Shown piece after piece: positions 53,969-62,769 of a stretch of 64,000 bases of DNA. The DNA lies in IMG/VR virus record IMGVR_UViG_3300030329_005371, positions 38,631 through 102,630 of that record. One strand, given 5' to 3'. Source of the DNA: a virus. Each line of letters opens with the position of its first letter. Position 1 is the stretch's first letter. The notes beneath the pieces are model-generated. The model saw only the letters and a program-made list of their open reading frames with translations. It was not told the origin of the DNA and ran no database searches. The translations under genes and the position numbers were made by a program.

Positions 53969-54943
53969 ATGAAAAGTTATCAAAGAACGACTCTAAATAA
54001 AGAATCTCATTTTAAAGGCATTCAAAAAGCAGCCGTACCCAGATATATTAATGGCGTGTTGGTCAAAGAAGTTAACAGTCGAGATTTTAAAGTTCAAAAT
54101 GCGTTCAAGATTTTAGAGAAGAATGGCTCTACACCTCTTAATATGCCCTATAAACAATATGGTGCTGAAATTTCTACCTCTCACGCTGTTATGCAGGCGC
54201 TCGGAGCCTCTCCAGTTTCTGGCGGGAAAAAGAAGATTGATTTTATGCCACAACAAGAGATTTTTGTTCCTTCTAATCCTAATGTATTTGATAAAGAGAG
54301 GTATAAAAATCTAAAGAACAAGACGTTTACACCGTCAAAAAGTTTCCCCAATCCAGCAGATCCTTTTTATAATTTAGCCGGCTCTGCGCCCTCTAGAGCC
54401 ATGGCCAGCCGCGCAAGAAAGACTAAGGAGTTAAGCAATTTAATAAATCCAGCTGCCCTTGTAGAGTCTATTTTTGACGTCAATATAGGATTCTCTTATA
54501 GCACAAAACCGACGACATTGGTTGATAAAAATAGCGCTGAACGAAATGTAAAACTTATGGATAATCAAATATCTGCTGATAAAAGAAGATCTTCTGCGCA
54601 AATTAAAGCACCTCGCCACGACCAGATCTGGACGACCGGTGGTACCACGAGCATAATTCAACCAACGGAACCCGATATTCTCCTTCGCAATATCAGCGCT
54701 CGCAACATTAGCGCCCGCGATATTCGCACCGGTCGCTATGATTCAAATGACCCTGCTGGTAACAATATTAGCGCGCGCGATATTAGCGCCCGAGATATGA
54801 CGGCACAGAGCGCTGTGATTACGAGCTTGCGAAAAATACAACATAGCAAGAGGCGGCCTACAAATAGCGATCGTTCTCTTAAAAAGAGCGCCTTACAAGA
54901 AGCGTACACACGCCCAATAAGACGCTTGAGAGGACTTAAATAA
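53969..54943 (+). CDS. Basic virion-region protein with short pentapeptide repeats
   Basis: A 324-residue, strongly basic protein, unlike its acidic neighbours. Most of it is low in aromatic residues and looks flexible. Residues 240-279 hold two runs of three pentapeptides of the form R/N-N/D-I-S-A, separated by G-R-Y-D-S-N-D-P-A-G. The C-terminus is Lys/Arg-rich. It might bind nucleic acid or act as a chaperone or linker in assembly; nothing decides between these. AGGAG lies just before the ATG, after a 28-base gap with a TATTTAT string. Confidence 0.6.
   Translation: MKSYQRTTLNKESHFKGIQKAAVPRYINGVLVKEVNSRDFKVQNAFKILEKNGSTPLNMPYKQYGAEISTSHAVMQALGASPVSGGKKKIDFMPQQEIFVPSNPNVFDKERYKNLKNKTFTPSKSFPNPADPFYNLAGSAPSRAMASRARKTKELSNLINPAALVESIFDVNIGFSYSTKPTTLVDKNSAERNVKLMDNQISADKRRSSAQIKAPRHDQIWTTGGTTSIIQPTEPDILLRNISARNISARDIRTGRYDSNDPAGNNISARDISARDMTAQSAVITSLRKIQHSKRRPTNSDRSLKKSALQEAYTRPIRRLRGLK
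54686..54805 (+). repeat. Two runs of three 15-base (pentapeptide) repeats
   Basis: Units begin at 54686, 54701 and 54716, and again at 54761, 54776 and 54791. They encode R-N-I-S-A, R-N-I-S-A, R-D-I-R-T, then N-N-I-S-A, R-D-I-S-A, R-D-M-T-A. The 30 bases between the runs encode an unrelated loop. The pattern (x, N/D, I/M, S/T/R, A/T) is that of pentapeptide-repeat proteins, which form a four-sided beta helix, but six units would be very short. Silent differences between units show they are not recent copies. Confidence 0.75.
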
Positions 54944-55647
54944 TGACAATTGAGATAACAATAGACTATACCCAGGTTATTGATCCGACACATTATGCTG
55001 ATTATTACGGCGTCTTTGTTGCCGGCGATTTCTCTTCGGAGAATGGATACCTTACTATATTCTCTGAATATGATCAGGGCAACAGCCTTGATGAGAATGG
55101 ATTTTATTATGATATTACGCCTATTTTTAATATAATTCCGAATGAATCTTTTGCTAATGTATTTCTTGAAAAGCTTTCTTCTGAGCAATTAGCATTGCTT
55201 TGTCAAGTTGTGCCTTACACTTTTGATGGATATGATGAATCAAATCCCACCTTAGAGCTTTTAAGTATCGGCTATAACGGACTGACAGATCCTGTACTTC
55301 TGGAAGGAGCCGCCGATATTTTAGAAGACATCAACCTCGACGTCGAGGATGATACAGTAATTAATTTTAGCGTAACCTATGATTACCAAGAAATCTCTGG
55401 CCTTCGAAGTCGCTTTGGCTATGAGGCGGGCTCTTCGATTAGCGATATTATCAGCGACGGCGCCGCAACTATTGCCCTAGAGGCGGCTTCTTCGTATATA
55501 AGCGAAAGAAAAATTTATCACCGCACAACGATAGTACCTCTTCAGGGTAGTTTCTCTACCTTCGATTACCTACCTGTCGTTAATTTGTCCGCATTTAATT
55601 CTATAACGCCTTTTGTTTTAGGCGGAACCTCCACAACTGGATATTAA
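54943..55647 (+). CDS. Virion-region protein, unknown
   Basis: A 234-residue acidic protein with many Asp, Ser and Tyr residues and no family I recognise. It is strand-rich at both ends with a helical middle. Its ATG uses the last base of the preceding stop, and the next gene follows after one base, so it is translated with them. Size and composition fit a tail-completion or appendage protein, but this is context only. Confidence 0.55.
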   Translation: MTIEITIDYTQVIDPTHYADYYGVFVAGDFSSENGYLTIFSEYDQGNSLDENGFYYDITPIFNIIPNESFANVFLEKLSSEQLALLCQVVPYTFDGYDESNPTLELLSIGYNGLTDPVLLEGAADILEDINLDVEDDTVINFSVTYDYQEISGLRSRFGYEAGSSISDIISDGAATIALEAASSYISERKIYHRTTIVPLQGSFSTFDYLPVVNLSAFNSITPFVLGGTSTTGY

Positions 55648-55648
55648 A

Positions 55649-58270
55649 ATGATTACACGCACCGGTCATTATTTAAACGGCTCACTTATGTCAGGGTCAG
55701 ATTCTTTCAGAACCATGATGGGGGGATATTGGCAATTTGTAGAAGAGGATGACGGCGTACAGACTACAGTTGAATTTGTTCCGATGCGCGATAATGAGAC
55801 CGCAACGTGGATAACCACTTTTACAGAGGAAGATTTCCCCATCCAAGAAGTGATGATTAGAAATAACTATTATGATGCATCATTTTATACTGCTAGTGCT
55901 GCTTCTATTATCCCAACTTGGAAAAACCAAATTAGAATTGTAGGAAATCCAGATATTGTTGAAGATGATACCCACTGGCTTTCACTTAGTAACAAATTTT
56001 TATCGAGCACAGATACTATCGATATTAGTTTTCAGTATGAATATCCGTATGCTCCGCTTTATATTAAAAGCGTTGATTATGAGAATGTAGCAAATTATCA
56101 GGTTGCTAATTTTACCTATAACTATAACTATTATTTGCCAGAATATCAAAATGTCCGATATGGCGAATCAGTATTGTTAAAGCCGAATTATTATACTCTC
56201 ATTAGCGTGGGTGTCGGTAAGACCACAGCAGATACCGATGAAGATATGTACAACTTAGTCACAGTAGAGGGAACGGTAGATCCTGAAAGTCTCTTTTCCT
56301 CTCGCAACACTGAATATCCTCCCACTTACGATATTACATCTGCTGATTTAAGATCGGGTCGCTTAGGATATAAAGATAAATTACATAATATAAAAAAATA
56401 TTTAAGTAGCTCCTACAATGCCCCAGCATTGTCAGCGTCTAGCCTTTCTACGGCGATATCAAGATTCCCGAAAATAATGTTTAATAGAGAATCACAACTT
56501 AGTTTATTTCCTACTGCTCTTGAGTGGGAAGATAGAATGCCCTATATGGTAAAGTTAAATTTTCCTGTTGATAATTCCTCATATACATGGGGAGATATGA
56601 TTTACGATTCTGGTTTTGAAAATTTGATGCTATCGTTTATTAAAGATTCTTTTAGTTTTCCCCATCTGACACCCAACATTGTCCCTTATCCTTATGAAGC
56701 GGTTCATAATGTGATATCCTCATCATTGGGAGTAGTAAAAGAATACTCATTAACAACAGAGTCATCTTTTAATGAGACCAATTTCTATACTATGATCTTT
56801 GACACTCTATCAAAGCAACATGCCGGATTTACTACGCTTAATCGCGATTATCATATTCCCGGCGGTCAATCCGCTGCCATGAATCAACTTGACAATGCCT
56901 ATCGGACATTTAGATTTTCGCACTCTGTGCCAGCTCTTGATCTTTTAATGCGCGTTAATGAATATTTAGATCTTAACTATCCGTTGACGCAGGATACCTA
57001 CATGACAGTGCCGGATATTCTAAATGAAGCCGGCAATTCTAAGTATACTGAAACTTTGGCATATCGAGTCCGAAAGCTAAACACGGCCCAGCAAACTGTA
57101 CAAAACTTTATTGTAACCAATAGCAATCACATTTCAAAAGCCACAGATGGTTCGGACCAGTGTACTCTATATGATTCTCAGGTTAGATATGGTGAATCAT
57201 ATGATTATACAGTATACGCATATGTTTTAGTTTATGGATGGGGCTTGAGATATGAAGATTGGGGAGTGTCGCGACAAATTGGCTCTCCCAAAGAAATATC
57301 AAGCGGAGAAGTATACTGTTTGGAAATGATAAATCCCACCACAGGACAACCCACCCCGGCCGCATGGACAGCCGCAGATGTTTCGAGTGTAGAGATTACA
57401 AACGAATTATATACTTCGGCACAGATTAACTCTTTAGAGAGATATCAGGCACACATGACGCTAACGACGGAGCCAATAATACGTATTATAGAAGTTCCAC
57501 TATATAGTAAGAGAGTTACGGTTCTGGATCATCCGGCACCCCCAATCCAGCTGTCAAAGTTTCAAAGGATGGATGATTCTCAAATAATCGGCTTAATGGC
57601 CTCTGTTGATGTTCCTATGGCTTCGACTTTCCCCCTAACAGTGTTGCCGTCCGACGAACTTTATAAGGGCCTTTACCTTGCGTCTAATGATTTATTGGCA
57701 ACTGAAAAAAATTCTAATTATTGTAAATCATATGTAGATAAAATTCAGATATTCCGCAAAAGTGAAAGACCACTTTCGTTCACTGATTTCACAGAAAACG
57801 ATCTTATCGCGACTAAAGACTTGAAGATTCCAGGCTCTACTTATACTTATTCTTCGTGCGTTTATGAAGAAAAGGTAAGAACCAACACTAAGATCTATTA
57901 TCTTTTAAGAGCGGTTAGTCAAAATGGAACCCCTGGAGTTCTTAGCACTTTGGTTGAGGTAGAGTTAGTTAGCGATGGAGGCTATAAATACGCCACATTT
58001 GATGAAAAGATTCCGGCTGATTTTGAAGAAGATCTGTTGAACGAGGTGACCACACAATTCAAAAAGATATTTCAATTGGTGCCCAATATTAATCAGCTAG
58101 AATTCGATACAACAGAGGTAGATTTTGATAACAATGCTGGTGATGAAATAAATGGCATAGTGGTAGGTACGTCAGATGATAGTATTTTTGGAAAAACTTT
58201 TAAACTTAGATTAACTTCTAAAAAAACAGGAAAGAAAATCGATCTAAACGTTACATATAAATTAAATTAA
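55649..58270 (+). CDS. Large virion protein with possible fibronectin-like end
   Basis: An 873-residue protein. The N-terminal 200 residues are beta-rich with many Tyr and Asn; the middle is helical. Near residues 700-780 the pattern K-I-Q-I-F-R-K, then Y-T-Y-S-S-C-V-Y-E-E-K-V-R-T-N-T-K-I-Y-Y and L-L-R-A-V-S-Q-N-G-T-P-G is like a fibronectin type III strand set. The C-terminal 90 residues are Asp/Lys-rich. Probably a tail appendage or connector protein. No ribosome site stands out because the start is one base after the previous stop. Confidence 0.58.
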   Translation: MITRTGHYLNGSLMSGSDSFRTMMGGYWQFVEEDDGVQTTVEFVPMRDNETATWITTFTEEDFPIQEVMIRNNYYDASFYTASAASIIPTWKNQIRIVGNPDIVEDDTHWLSLSNKFLSSTDTIDISFQYEYPYAPLYIKSVDYENVANYQVANFTYNYNYYLPEYQNVRYGESVLLKPNYYTLISVGVGKTTADTDEDMYNLVTVEGTVDPESLFSSRNTEYPPTYDITSADLRSGRLGYKDKLHNIKKYLSSSYNAPALSASSLSTAISRFPKIMFNRESQLSLFPTALEWEDRMPYMVKLNFPVDNSSYTWGDMIYDSGFENLMLSFIKDSFSFPHLTPNIVPYPYEAVHNVISSSLGVVKEYSLTTESSFNETNFYTMIFDTLSKQHAGFTTLNRDYHIPGGQSAAMNQLDNAYRTFRFSHSVPALDLLMRVNEYLDLNYPLTQDTYMTVPDILNEAGNSKYTETLAYRVRKLNTAQQTVQNFIVTNSNHISKATDGSDQCTLYDSQVRYGESYDYTVYAYVLVYGWGLRYEDWGVSRQIGSPKEISSGEVYCLEMINPTTGQPTPAAWTAADVSSVEITNELYTSAQINSLERYQAHMTLTTEPIIRIIEVPLYSKRVTVLDHPAPPIQLSKFQRMDDSQIIGLMASVDVPMASTFPLTVLPSDELYKGLYLASNDLLATEKNSNYCKSYVDKIQIFRKSERPLSFTDFTENDLIATKDLKIPGSTYTYSSCVYEEKVRTNTKIYYLLRAVSQNGTPGVLSTLVEVELVSDGGYKYATFDEKIPADFEEDLLNEVTTQFKKIFQLVPNINQLEFDTTEVDFDNNAGDEINGIVVGTSDDSIFGKTFKLRLTSKKTGKKIDLNVTYKLN

Positions 58271-58289
58271 GGGTAATTAGGGATATATT

Positions 58290-59306
58290 ATGGCTTTTTT
58301 AGATAACACTGGAACAATTAAAATAGATGCGGTTCTGACAGATGTCGGAAGAAAAAGAATGGCGCAGGGCCAGTTTATGATAACTAAGTTTGCACTAGGC
58401 GATGATGAATTGGATTATTCGTTTGTAGATACTTCGGATCTTACTGAAGAAAGTTCGTTCGCTTCTCTAAAGACGTTTTCTATGTTTGAGGCATTTGCCG
58501 AAAAGAACGCAGTCATCACCTATCAGCTTAGAGATTTTAGAAGTGATGATATATTGTATATCCCGCAGATTAAGATTAACGAAAAAATAAGCGAATCAGT
58601 AAAGAAGGACACATCTTCTAATTCTACATTTTATTATTTAGGTGTCAATGTGGAGACTACTAAGAAATTAAAGACGCTAATAGGTAAAAGATTTTATCTG
58701 GAAAATGAGTCATCATTGCTCAATAAATTAGTATTTGAAGCAGGAATTCACAGCGATACATCAACAATAGATCTTCCTCATACACAAAAAGCTCGCGAGC
58801 GTTATCTTTTAAACTACAATTTATATGATAAATACTTTATAATCAATTGTGATAACAGGTTTATCGACAAGTTATTAGTTGTCGACCCTAAAGATACGAA
58901 ATTTGAGAATGACGCATCAAACAATATGTTTTACAACTTTCAGACATTGCGACCAATTCCGCCGGTGTCGCTTAAAAAAATAACTAAATATTTTGATTCA
59001 TATATTGTGCCCGGGATCGACAATGAGATATTTCCCTATTCCGGCATTGATGATAACAAATATTCAGCGATTAATGGGCCTCGCAGTACTGTTGGGGTTT
59101 TCAATTTAAAAGTGATCGATGAGCTAACTGGCGAATCAACCACAACCAGAGACTTTAGATACTTAAAGTTTGGAGAAATCAACAAGACATTGTTTGGCGG
59201 TAGCGATAAGTTTGATTATATTGACACAGTTCTGCGCATTGAAGGAACCGCTAGCGGCGCCACCCTTCAGGTACCTATTAGAATTTTAAGATATGCAGGC
59301 ACTTAA
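58290..59306 (+). CDS. Virion protein, first of a paralogous pair (LTDVG type)
   Basis: A 338-residue protein that opens with M-A-F-L-D-N-T-G-T-I-K-I-D-A-V-L-T-D-V-G and goes on with K-F-A-L-G-D-D-E-L-D-Y. The next gene is the same length and opens almost identically. The two diverge in the middle and agree again near the end (F-D-Y-I-D-T-V-L-R, S-G-A-T-L-Q-V-P-I-R here). They look like copies that have evolved into different parts of one structure, perhaps tail-fibre or sheath-associated proteins. GGG at 58271-58273 and a short AT-rich gap precede the start. Confidence 0.65.
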   Translation: MAFLDNTGTIKIDAVLTDVGRKRMAQGQFMITKFALGDDELDYSFVDTSDLTEESSFASLKTFSMFEAFAEKNAVITYQLRDFRSDDILYIPQIKINEKISESVKKDTSSNSTFYYLGVNVETTKKLKTLIGKRFYLENESSLLNKLVFEAGIHSDTSTIDLPHTQKARERYLLNYNLYDKYFIINCDNRFIDKLLVVDPKDTKFENDASNNMFYNFQTLRPIPPVSLKKITKYFDSYIVPGIDNEIFPYSGIDDNKYSAINGPRSTVGVFNLKVIDELTGESTTTRDFRYLKFGEINKTLFGGSDKFDYIDTVLRIEGTASGATLQVPIRILRYAGT

Positions 59307-59356
59307 AACTAACTTTATTAAAATAATTACTATTTATGTTAAGAGAGGAATAATAA

Positions 59357-60373
59357 ATGGCTTTTTTAGATAACTCAGGAGATATCATTCTTGATGCGGT
59401 GCTTACCGATGTAGGGCGCCAAAAGCTTTCAGATGGCAAGTTTGAGATTACTAAGTTTGGCTTAGGTGATGATGAAATTAATTACGGAACTTACGATCTC
59501 AATCACCCCTCTGGATCGGCATATTATGATTTAGAGATTATGCAGACGCCGGTATTAGAGGCCTGGACTGCTACTAATCAGAATATTAATTATGGATTGC
59601 TGACAAACACTAACTTAGAATTAGAATATTTGCCGGTATTGGTATGTAACGAGAAAGCAGATTGCTCAGTGTCACTCAGTAGGCGTAATAATCTTTTTTA
59701 TGTGGCCACCAATTCGGATACTTGGGCAACATTAAATGGAACTTATAGCGACAATCTTCTTTTGGCTAATTCGACATCTTTGACTCAGTATATTATTGTG
59801 GAGTCGGGCCTTGATACTTATGATGAGCCCGCAACTGCTGTAACACGCCGCGGCTTCTTAGAAGTTAATGATCTTATAGATACCATGTTCACAGTGAACG
59901 CAGATAGTCGATTTATTGTGGGAGTAGGCACTATTAAAAGCGGCCCCGGTGGCGGCACATTTGCGAATGTTGTTAGTGATAACTCTCCGAACTTTAGTAT
60001 AGCGATTGAGATAAATACCTCTATTGGCGATTCAACCGAATTGGAGGGTTTCGAGAGGTTTCGCTCTAAAGGCCTTGCGAACAGGGTTTTCGATCCTACT
60101 TCGGGAGATGGAGATATCTATTCAAGCCTTAAGGGGCCGCGCGGTAGTATTTGTGCTTTAAATGTTAGTATTAAAAGTAGCCTGACGAGCACCAGCCAAA
60201 CCGACAGACTTTTTCAAGAGCACGGCTCTGTGAATGTGACCCCTACGGCTGCGGGAGTGCCGTCCGGAACTGCGACTACCTATGACTTTTTAGATACAAT
60301 CCTCTACGTACAGGGAATGTTTAGTGGTGCCACGCTACAAATTCCCCTTAGACTCATAAGAAAGAATTCATAA
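59357..60373 (+). CDS. Virion protein, second of a paralogous pair (LTDVG type)
   Basis: A 338-residue paralogue of the preceding protein, with M-A-F-L-D-N-S-G-D-I-I-L-D-A-V-L-T-D-V-G at the start, K-F-G-L-G-D-D-E-I-N-Y next, and F-L-D-T-I-L-Y-V, S-G-A-T-L-Q-I-P-L-R near the end. The middle is more acidic and Asn-rich and aligns poorly. The 50-base gap in front is the longest in the window and holds a TATTTAT string at 59331-59337 and GAGAGGAA before the ATG. Both copies probably bind the same neighbour in the virion. Confidence 0.65.
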   Translation: MAFLDNSGDIILDAVLTDVGRQKLSDGKFEITKFGLGDDEINYGTYDLNHPSGSAYYDLEIMQTPVLEAWTATNQNINYGLLTNTNLELEYLPVLVCNEKADCSVSLSRRNNLFYVATNSDTWATLNGTYSDNLLLANSTSLTQYIIVESGLDTYDEPATAVTRRGFLEVNDLIDTMFTVNADSRFIVGVGTIKSGPGGGTFANVVSDNSPNFSIAIEINTSIGDSTELEGFERFRSKGLANRVFDPTSGDGDIYSSLKGPRGSICALNVSIKSSLTSTSQTDRLFQEHGSVNVTPTAAGVPSGTATTYDFLDTILYVQGMFSGATLQIPLRLIRKNS

Positions 60374-60388
60374 ACTGGAGATTATTTA

Positions 60389-61528
60389 ATGGCAGCACAA
60401 AATTTTGTAAACCTAAACAGCGATGACGATATTACAACAACTAGAACGTTGTTGCATGAGGCCATCCCGCTGACAGGAACTATCTATAAGTACCAAACGA
60501 GTTCGTACGGCGATAACAATATTAAAAATTATATTCATGGCATGTTTCAGTCTGTTTATGATTATCCGTATTTGAGTTCTTCGGCTAACCATATTTTTGA
60601 CTTAACGGCATGTTATGCGGCTACTTCAAATTGCTCATCTTCAACATCAGTTCAAAACGCCAAGAAGATTAATATGTACACTGAGTTTGCTCAGCTGTTG
60701 CTTGGCTATAGCGGCTCTTTAACAGATCCCCGTCGAGATGTTAGATACTTCGAGAATGATCTTACGCTCGATGGTAGCAATAAAATGCGTGAAGTTTTTA
60801 TAGTTAATTTTTCTCGCCTATTGACCAAGGATCAAGTCAAGAAGGGGAGCTTTAGTATGACTATTGGAACTGGCTCCTGGAAAAATCCCTTCAAAGATAA
60901 TCGCCTCAATATCACAGTTACAGACGCGTCCGCATCCGCCGATGGATCTGGCATTGCCACTACTTTGGGCGGCGATATGGCAGTCCTATTTGCCACGTCC
61001 AGCAATGGATTTCTTCGAAATGGAACAGATTATTCTACTTTAGCGGCCGGCGTGGTGTTTTATCAAGCGGGTATTGCGATTCTTACTGCTTCTATATTTT
61101 CGGGGTCCGTTGGTAGAGGTAAGGCCGGCCCGACAGCAGGGCCGAGTGGTGCCTTCTACCGGGCGCCATATGGACAAAGAAATAGAAATGTCCAACAAAC
61201 TCTTTCGAGTTCTGCTATTAGCGCTGCTTGTGATGCTGTGCGGCATAGAATAGGAAATATTGCCTTTAATAATACGACTGAGATTAACTCTAAGATTTAT
61301 TTCTGTCGTGTTCCGCACAATAAATTTAACTATAGCGCTAATCCTACTTATTTGTCGGGAAGCAAGATTAAGGTGAAGAATGTAGCATCCGACTCGCCAG
61401 TCGCTTATATTACAACAGTTGGACTCTACAACGATCAACAGGAACTCATGGCTGTCGCTAAGCTTTCCGAACCTATTAGGAAGGATCCCACTAACGATCT
61501 TACAATTAGAGTTCGTTTGGATTACTAA
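60389..61528 (+). CDS. Virion protein, first of a Ser/Tyr-rich paralogous pair
   Basis: A 379-residue protein. Its last 100 residues (K-F-N-Y-S-A-N-P-T-Y, I-T-T-V-G-L-Y-N/D-x-x-x-E-L, A-V-A-K-L-S-E-P-I-R-K-D, D-L-T-I-R-V-R-L-D) match the end of the next protein (N-Y-S-N-N-P-T-F, I-S-R-V-G-I-Y-D, G-M-A-T-L-A-N-P-V). This conserved end reads like a particle-attachment or trimerisation unit. The N-terminal half is variable, as in receptor-binding proteins. TGGAG lies upstream of the ATG. Function unknown. Confidence 0.62.
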   Translation: MAAQNFVNLNSDDDITTTRTLLHEAIPLTGTIYKYQTSSYGDNNIKNYIHGMFQSVYDYPYLSSSANHIFDLTACYAATSNCSSSTSVQNAKKINMYTEFAQLLLGYSGSLTDPRRDVRYFENDLTLDGSNKMREVFIVNFSRLLTKDQVKKGSFSMTIGTGSWKNPFKDNRLNITVTDASASADGSGIATTLGGDMAVLFATSSNGFLRNGTDYSTLAAGVVFYQAGIAILTASIFSGSVGRGKAGPTAGPSGAFYRAPYGQRNRNVQQTLSSSAISAACDAVRHRIGNIAFNNTTEINSKIYFCRVPHNKFNYSANPTYLSGSKIKVKNVASDSPVAYITTVGLYNDQQELMAVAKLSEPIRKDPTNDLTIRVRLDY

Positions 61529-61530
61529 AA

Positions 61531-62757
61531 ATGTCTTTGAAGAAGTTTGATGAAAACGATGTTTTCATTAATACCATGAAGGCATATCCTCATAATGAGT
61601 TTGTCGTCTTTAATTCAAAGATATATTGGAATAGTGTTCCGGCTCAATCCGGCGCCCGAAACAATCAGGTGCGAAATGTTCCGTCCGGATATGTGAGTCT
61701 CTATGAATACAATATTGATCGCCCTAAGTTATCGACCGGCCGCTCTATTGAAACTGGAAGTATTTTAGACACTGGGCGGATTTATCCATGGATTTCTAAG
61801 GATACCGCCGGCGGAAGCTTTAAGACTGTCTCTACTGAGACCTATCAAAACGAATTTCAGTGGGGCGATGTGCTGACTGGCTCCTACCCCCTGTCTGCTT
61901 CTATAACGCGAGAATACATAACGCGCCCGTATTATTCTACGGCATCTTATAATAAGCACTATATGTCGCTTAGAAATAGATTAAATTTTTACGGACTTAA
62001 GAGTCAGCACTATAATGTTACATCTGCTTTTGGAAACAAAGATCGTTCAAAGATTAACCTAGTTTCAATCCCTAGCATTTTTTATGGGTCTCAGATCAAG
62101 CCTGGGAGCGTTTCCCTTAAGTGGTATTTTACAGGCTCCCTTATTGGCGAACTTAGAGATACACGCCAGAATGGTGAATTGATTCAGGTAGGCCCTCGAT
62201 CAAGCCTAGGGAGCGGTTCTGTAGCGGGCGTTGTTCTTTATAACGAAGGGTTTGTTCTCTTAACTGGCTCTTGGGCGCTCAATACTGAAACAATTCGACT
62301 CACCACGGCTTCGTTTTCCATCGCACCGCAATGGTTACATTACGGCGCCGGCGCAAATGACGGAATTTCTACCAGTACCGCCGGCGCCACGTATGCTAGT
62401 GCTTCATTTTCTCTTTCCTTTAAGGGTACCACAGAAACACAAGTGGTTACCATGCTGGCTAAAGCAAAGCGCGGAGAAGTAAATTATTCAAATAATCCCA
62501 CATTTCTAAAATACGGACAAACAAGAACTTACGCCTCTTCGTCACAGATATTTGAAGAACCTACAGACGTGGAAATTAAAAATTGTGTGAGTTCTTCGTT
62601 TAATGATTATGAGGTGCCTTTTAAAAGACAAGTGTATATCTCGCGCGTTGGTATTTATGATGAGAATAAAAATTTGATAGGCATGGCTACTCTAGCAAAT
62701 CCTGTTTTGAAAGAATCGGGCCGAGATCTAGCATTTAAAATAAAAGTAGATATCTAG
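61531..62757 (+). CDS. Virion protein, second of a Ser/Tyr-rich paralogous pair
   Basis: A 408-residue protein, similar in its C-terminal third to the preceding one and also sharing a middle G-V-V-L-Y-N-E-G-F-V-L-L-T-G-S-W segment (the first copy has G-V-V-F-Y-Q-A-G-I-A-I-L-T-A-S). The N-terminal 150 residues are beta-rich and unlike the first copy's. The start follows the previous stop by two bases. The pair probably forms two parts of one tail or fibre assembly. Last virion gene before the replication genes resume. Confidence 0.62.
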   Translation: MSLKKFDENDVFINTMKAYPHNEFVVFNSKIYWNSVPAQSGARNNQVRNVPSGYVSLYEYNIDRPKLSTGRSIETGSILDTGRIYPWISKDTAGGSFKTVSTETYQNEFQWGDVLTGSYPLSASITREYITRPYYSTASYNKHYMSLRNRLNFYGLKSQHYNVTSAFGNKDRSKINLVSIPSIFYGSQIKPGSVSLKWYFTGSLIGELRDTRQNGELIQVGPRSSLGSGSVAGVVLYNEGFVLLTGSWALNTETIRLTTASFSIAPQWLHYGAGANDGISTSTAGATYASASFSLSFKGTTETQVVTMLAKAKRGEVNYSNNPTFLKYGQTRTYASSSQIFEEPTDVEIKNCVSSSFNDYEVPFKRQVYISRVGIYDENKNLIGMATLANPVLKESGRDLAFKIKVDI

Positions 62758-62769
62758 TATAATAGAATA

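Noticed and set aside
62735-62763. TATAAT at 62758-62763 with TTAAAA 17 bases upstream
   Set aside because: Transcription would start at or next to the RuvC-like ATG at 62770, leaving no leader or ribosome site, and the -35 box is poor.
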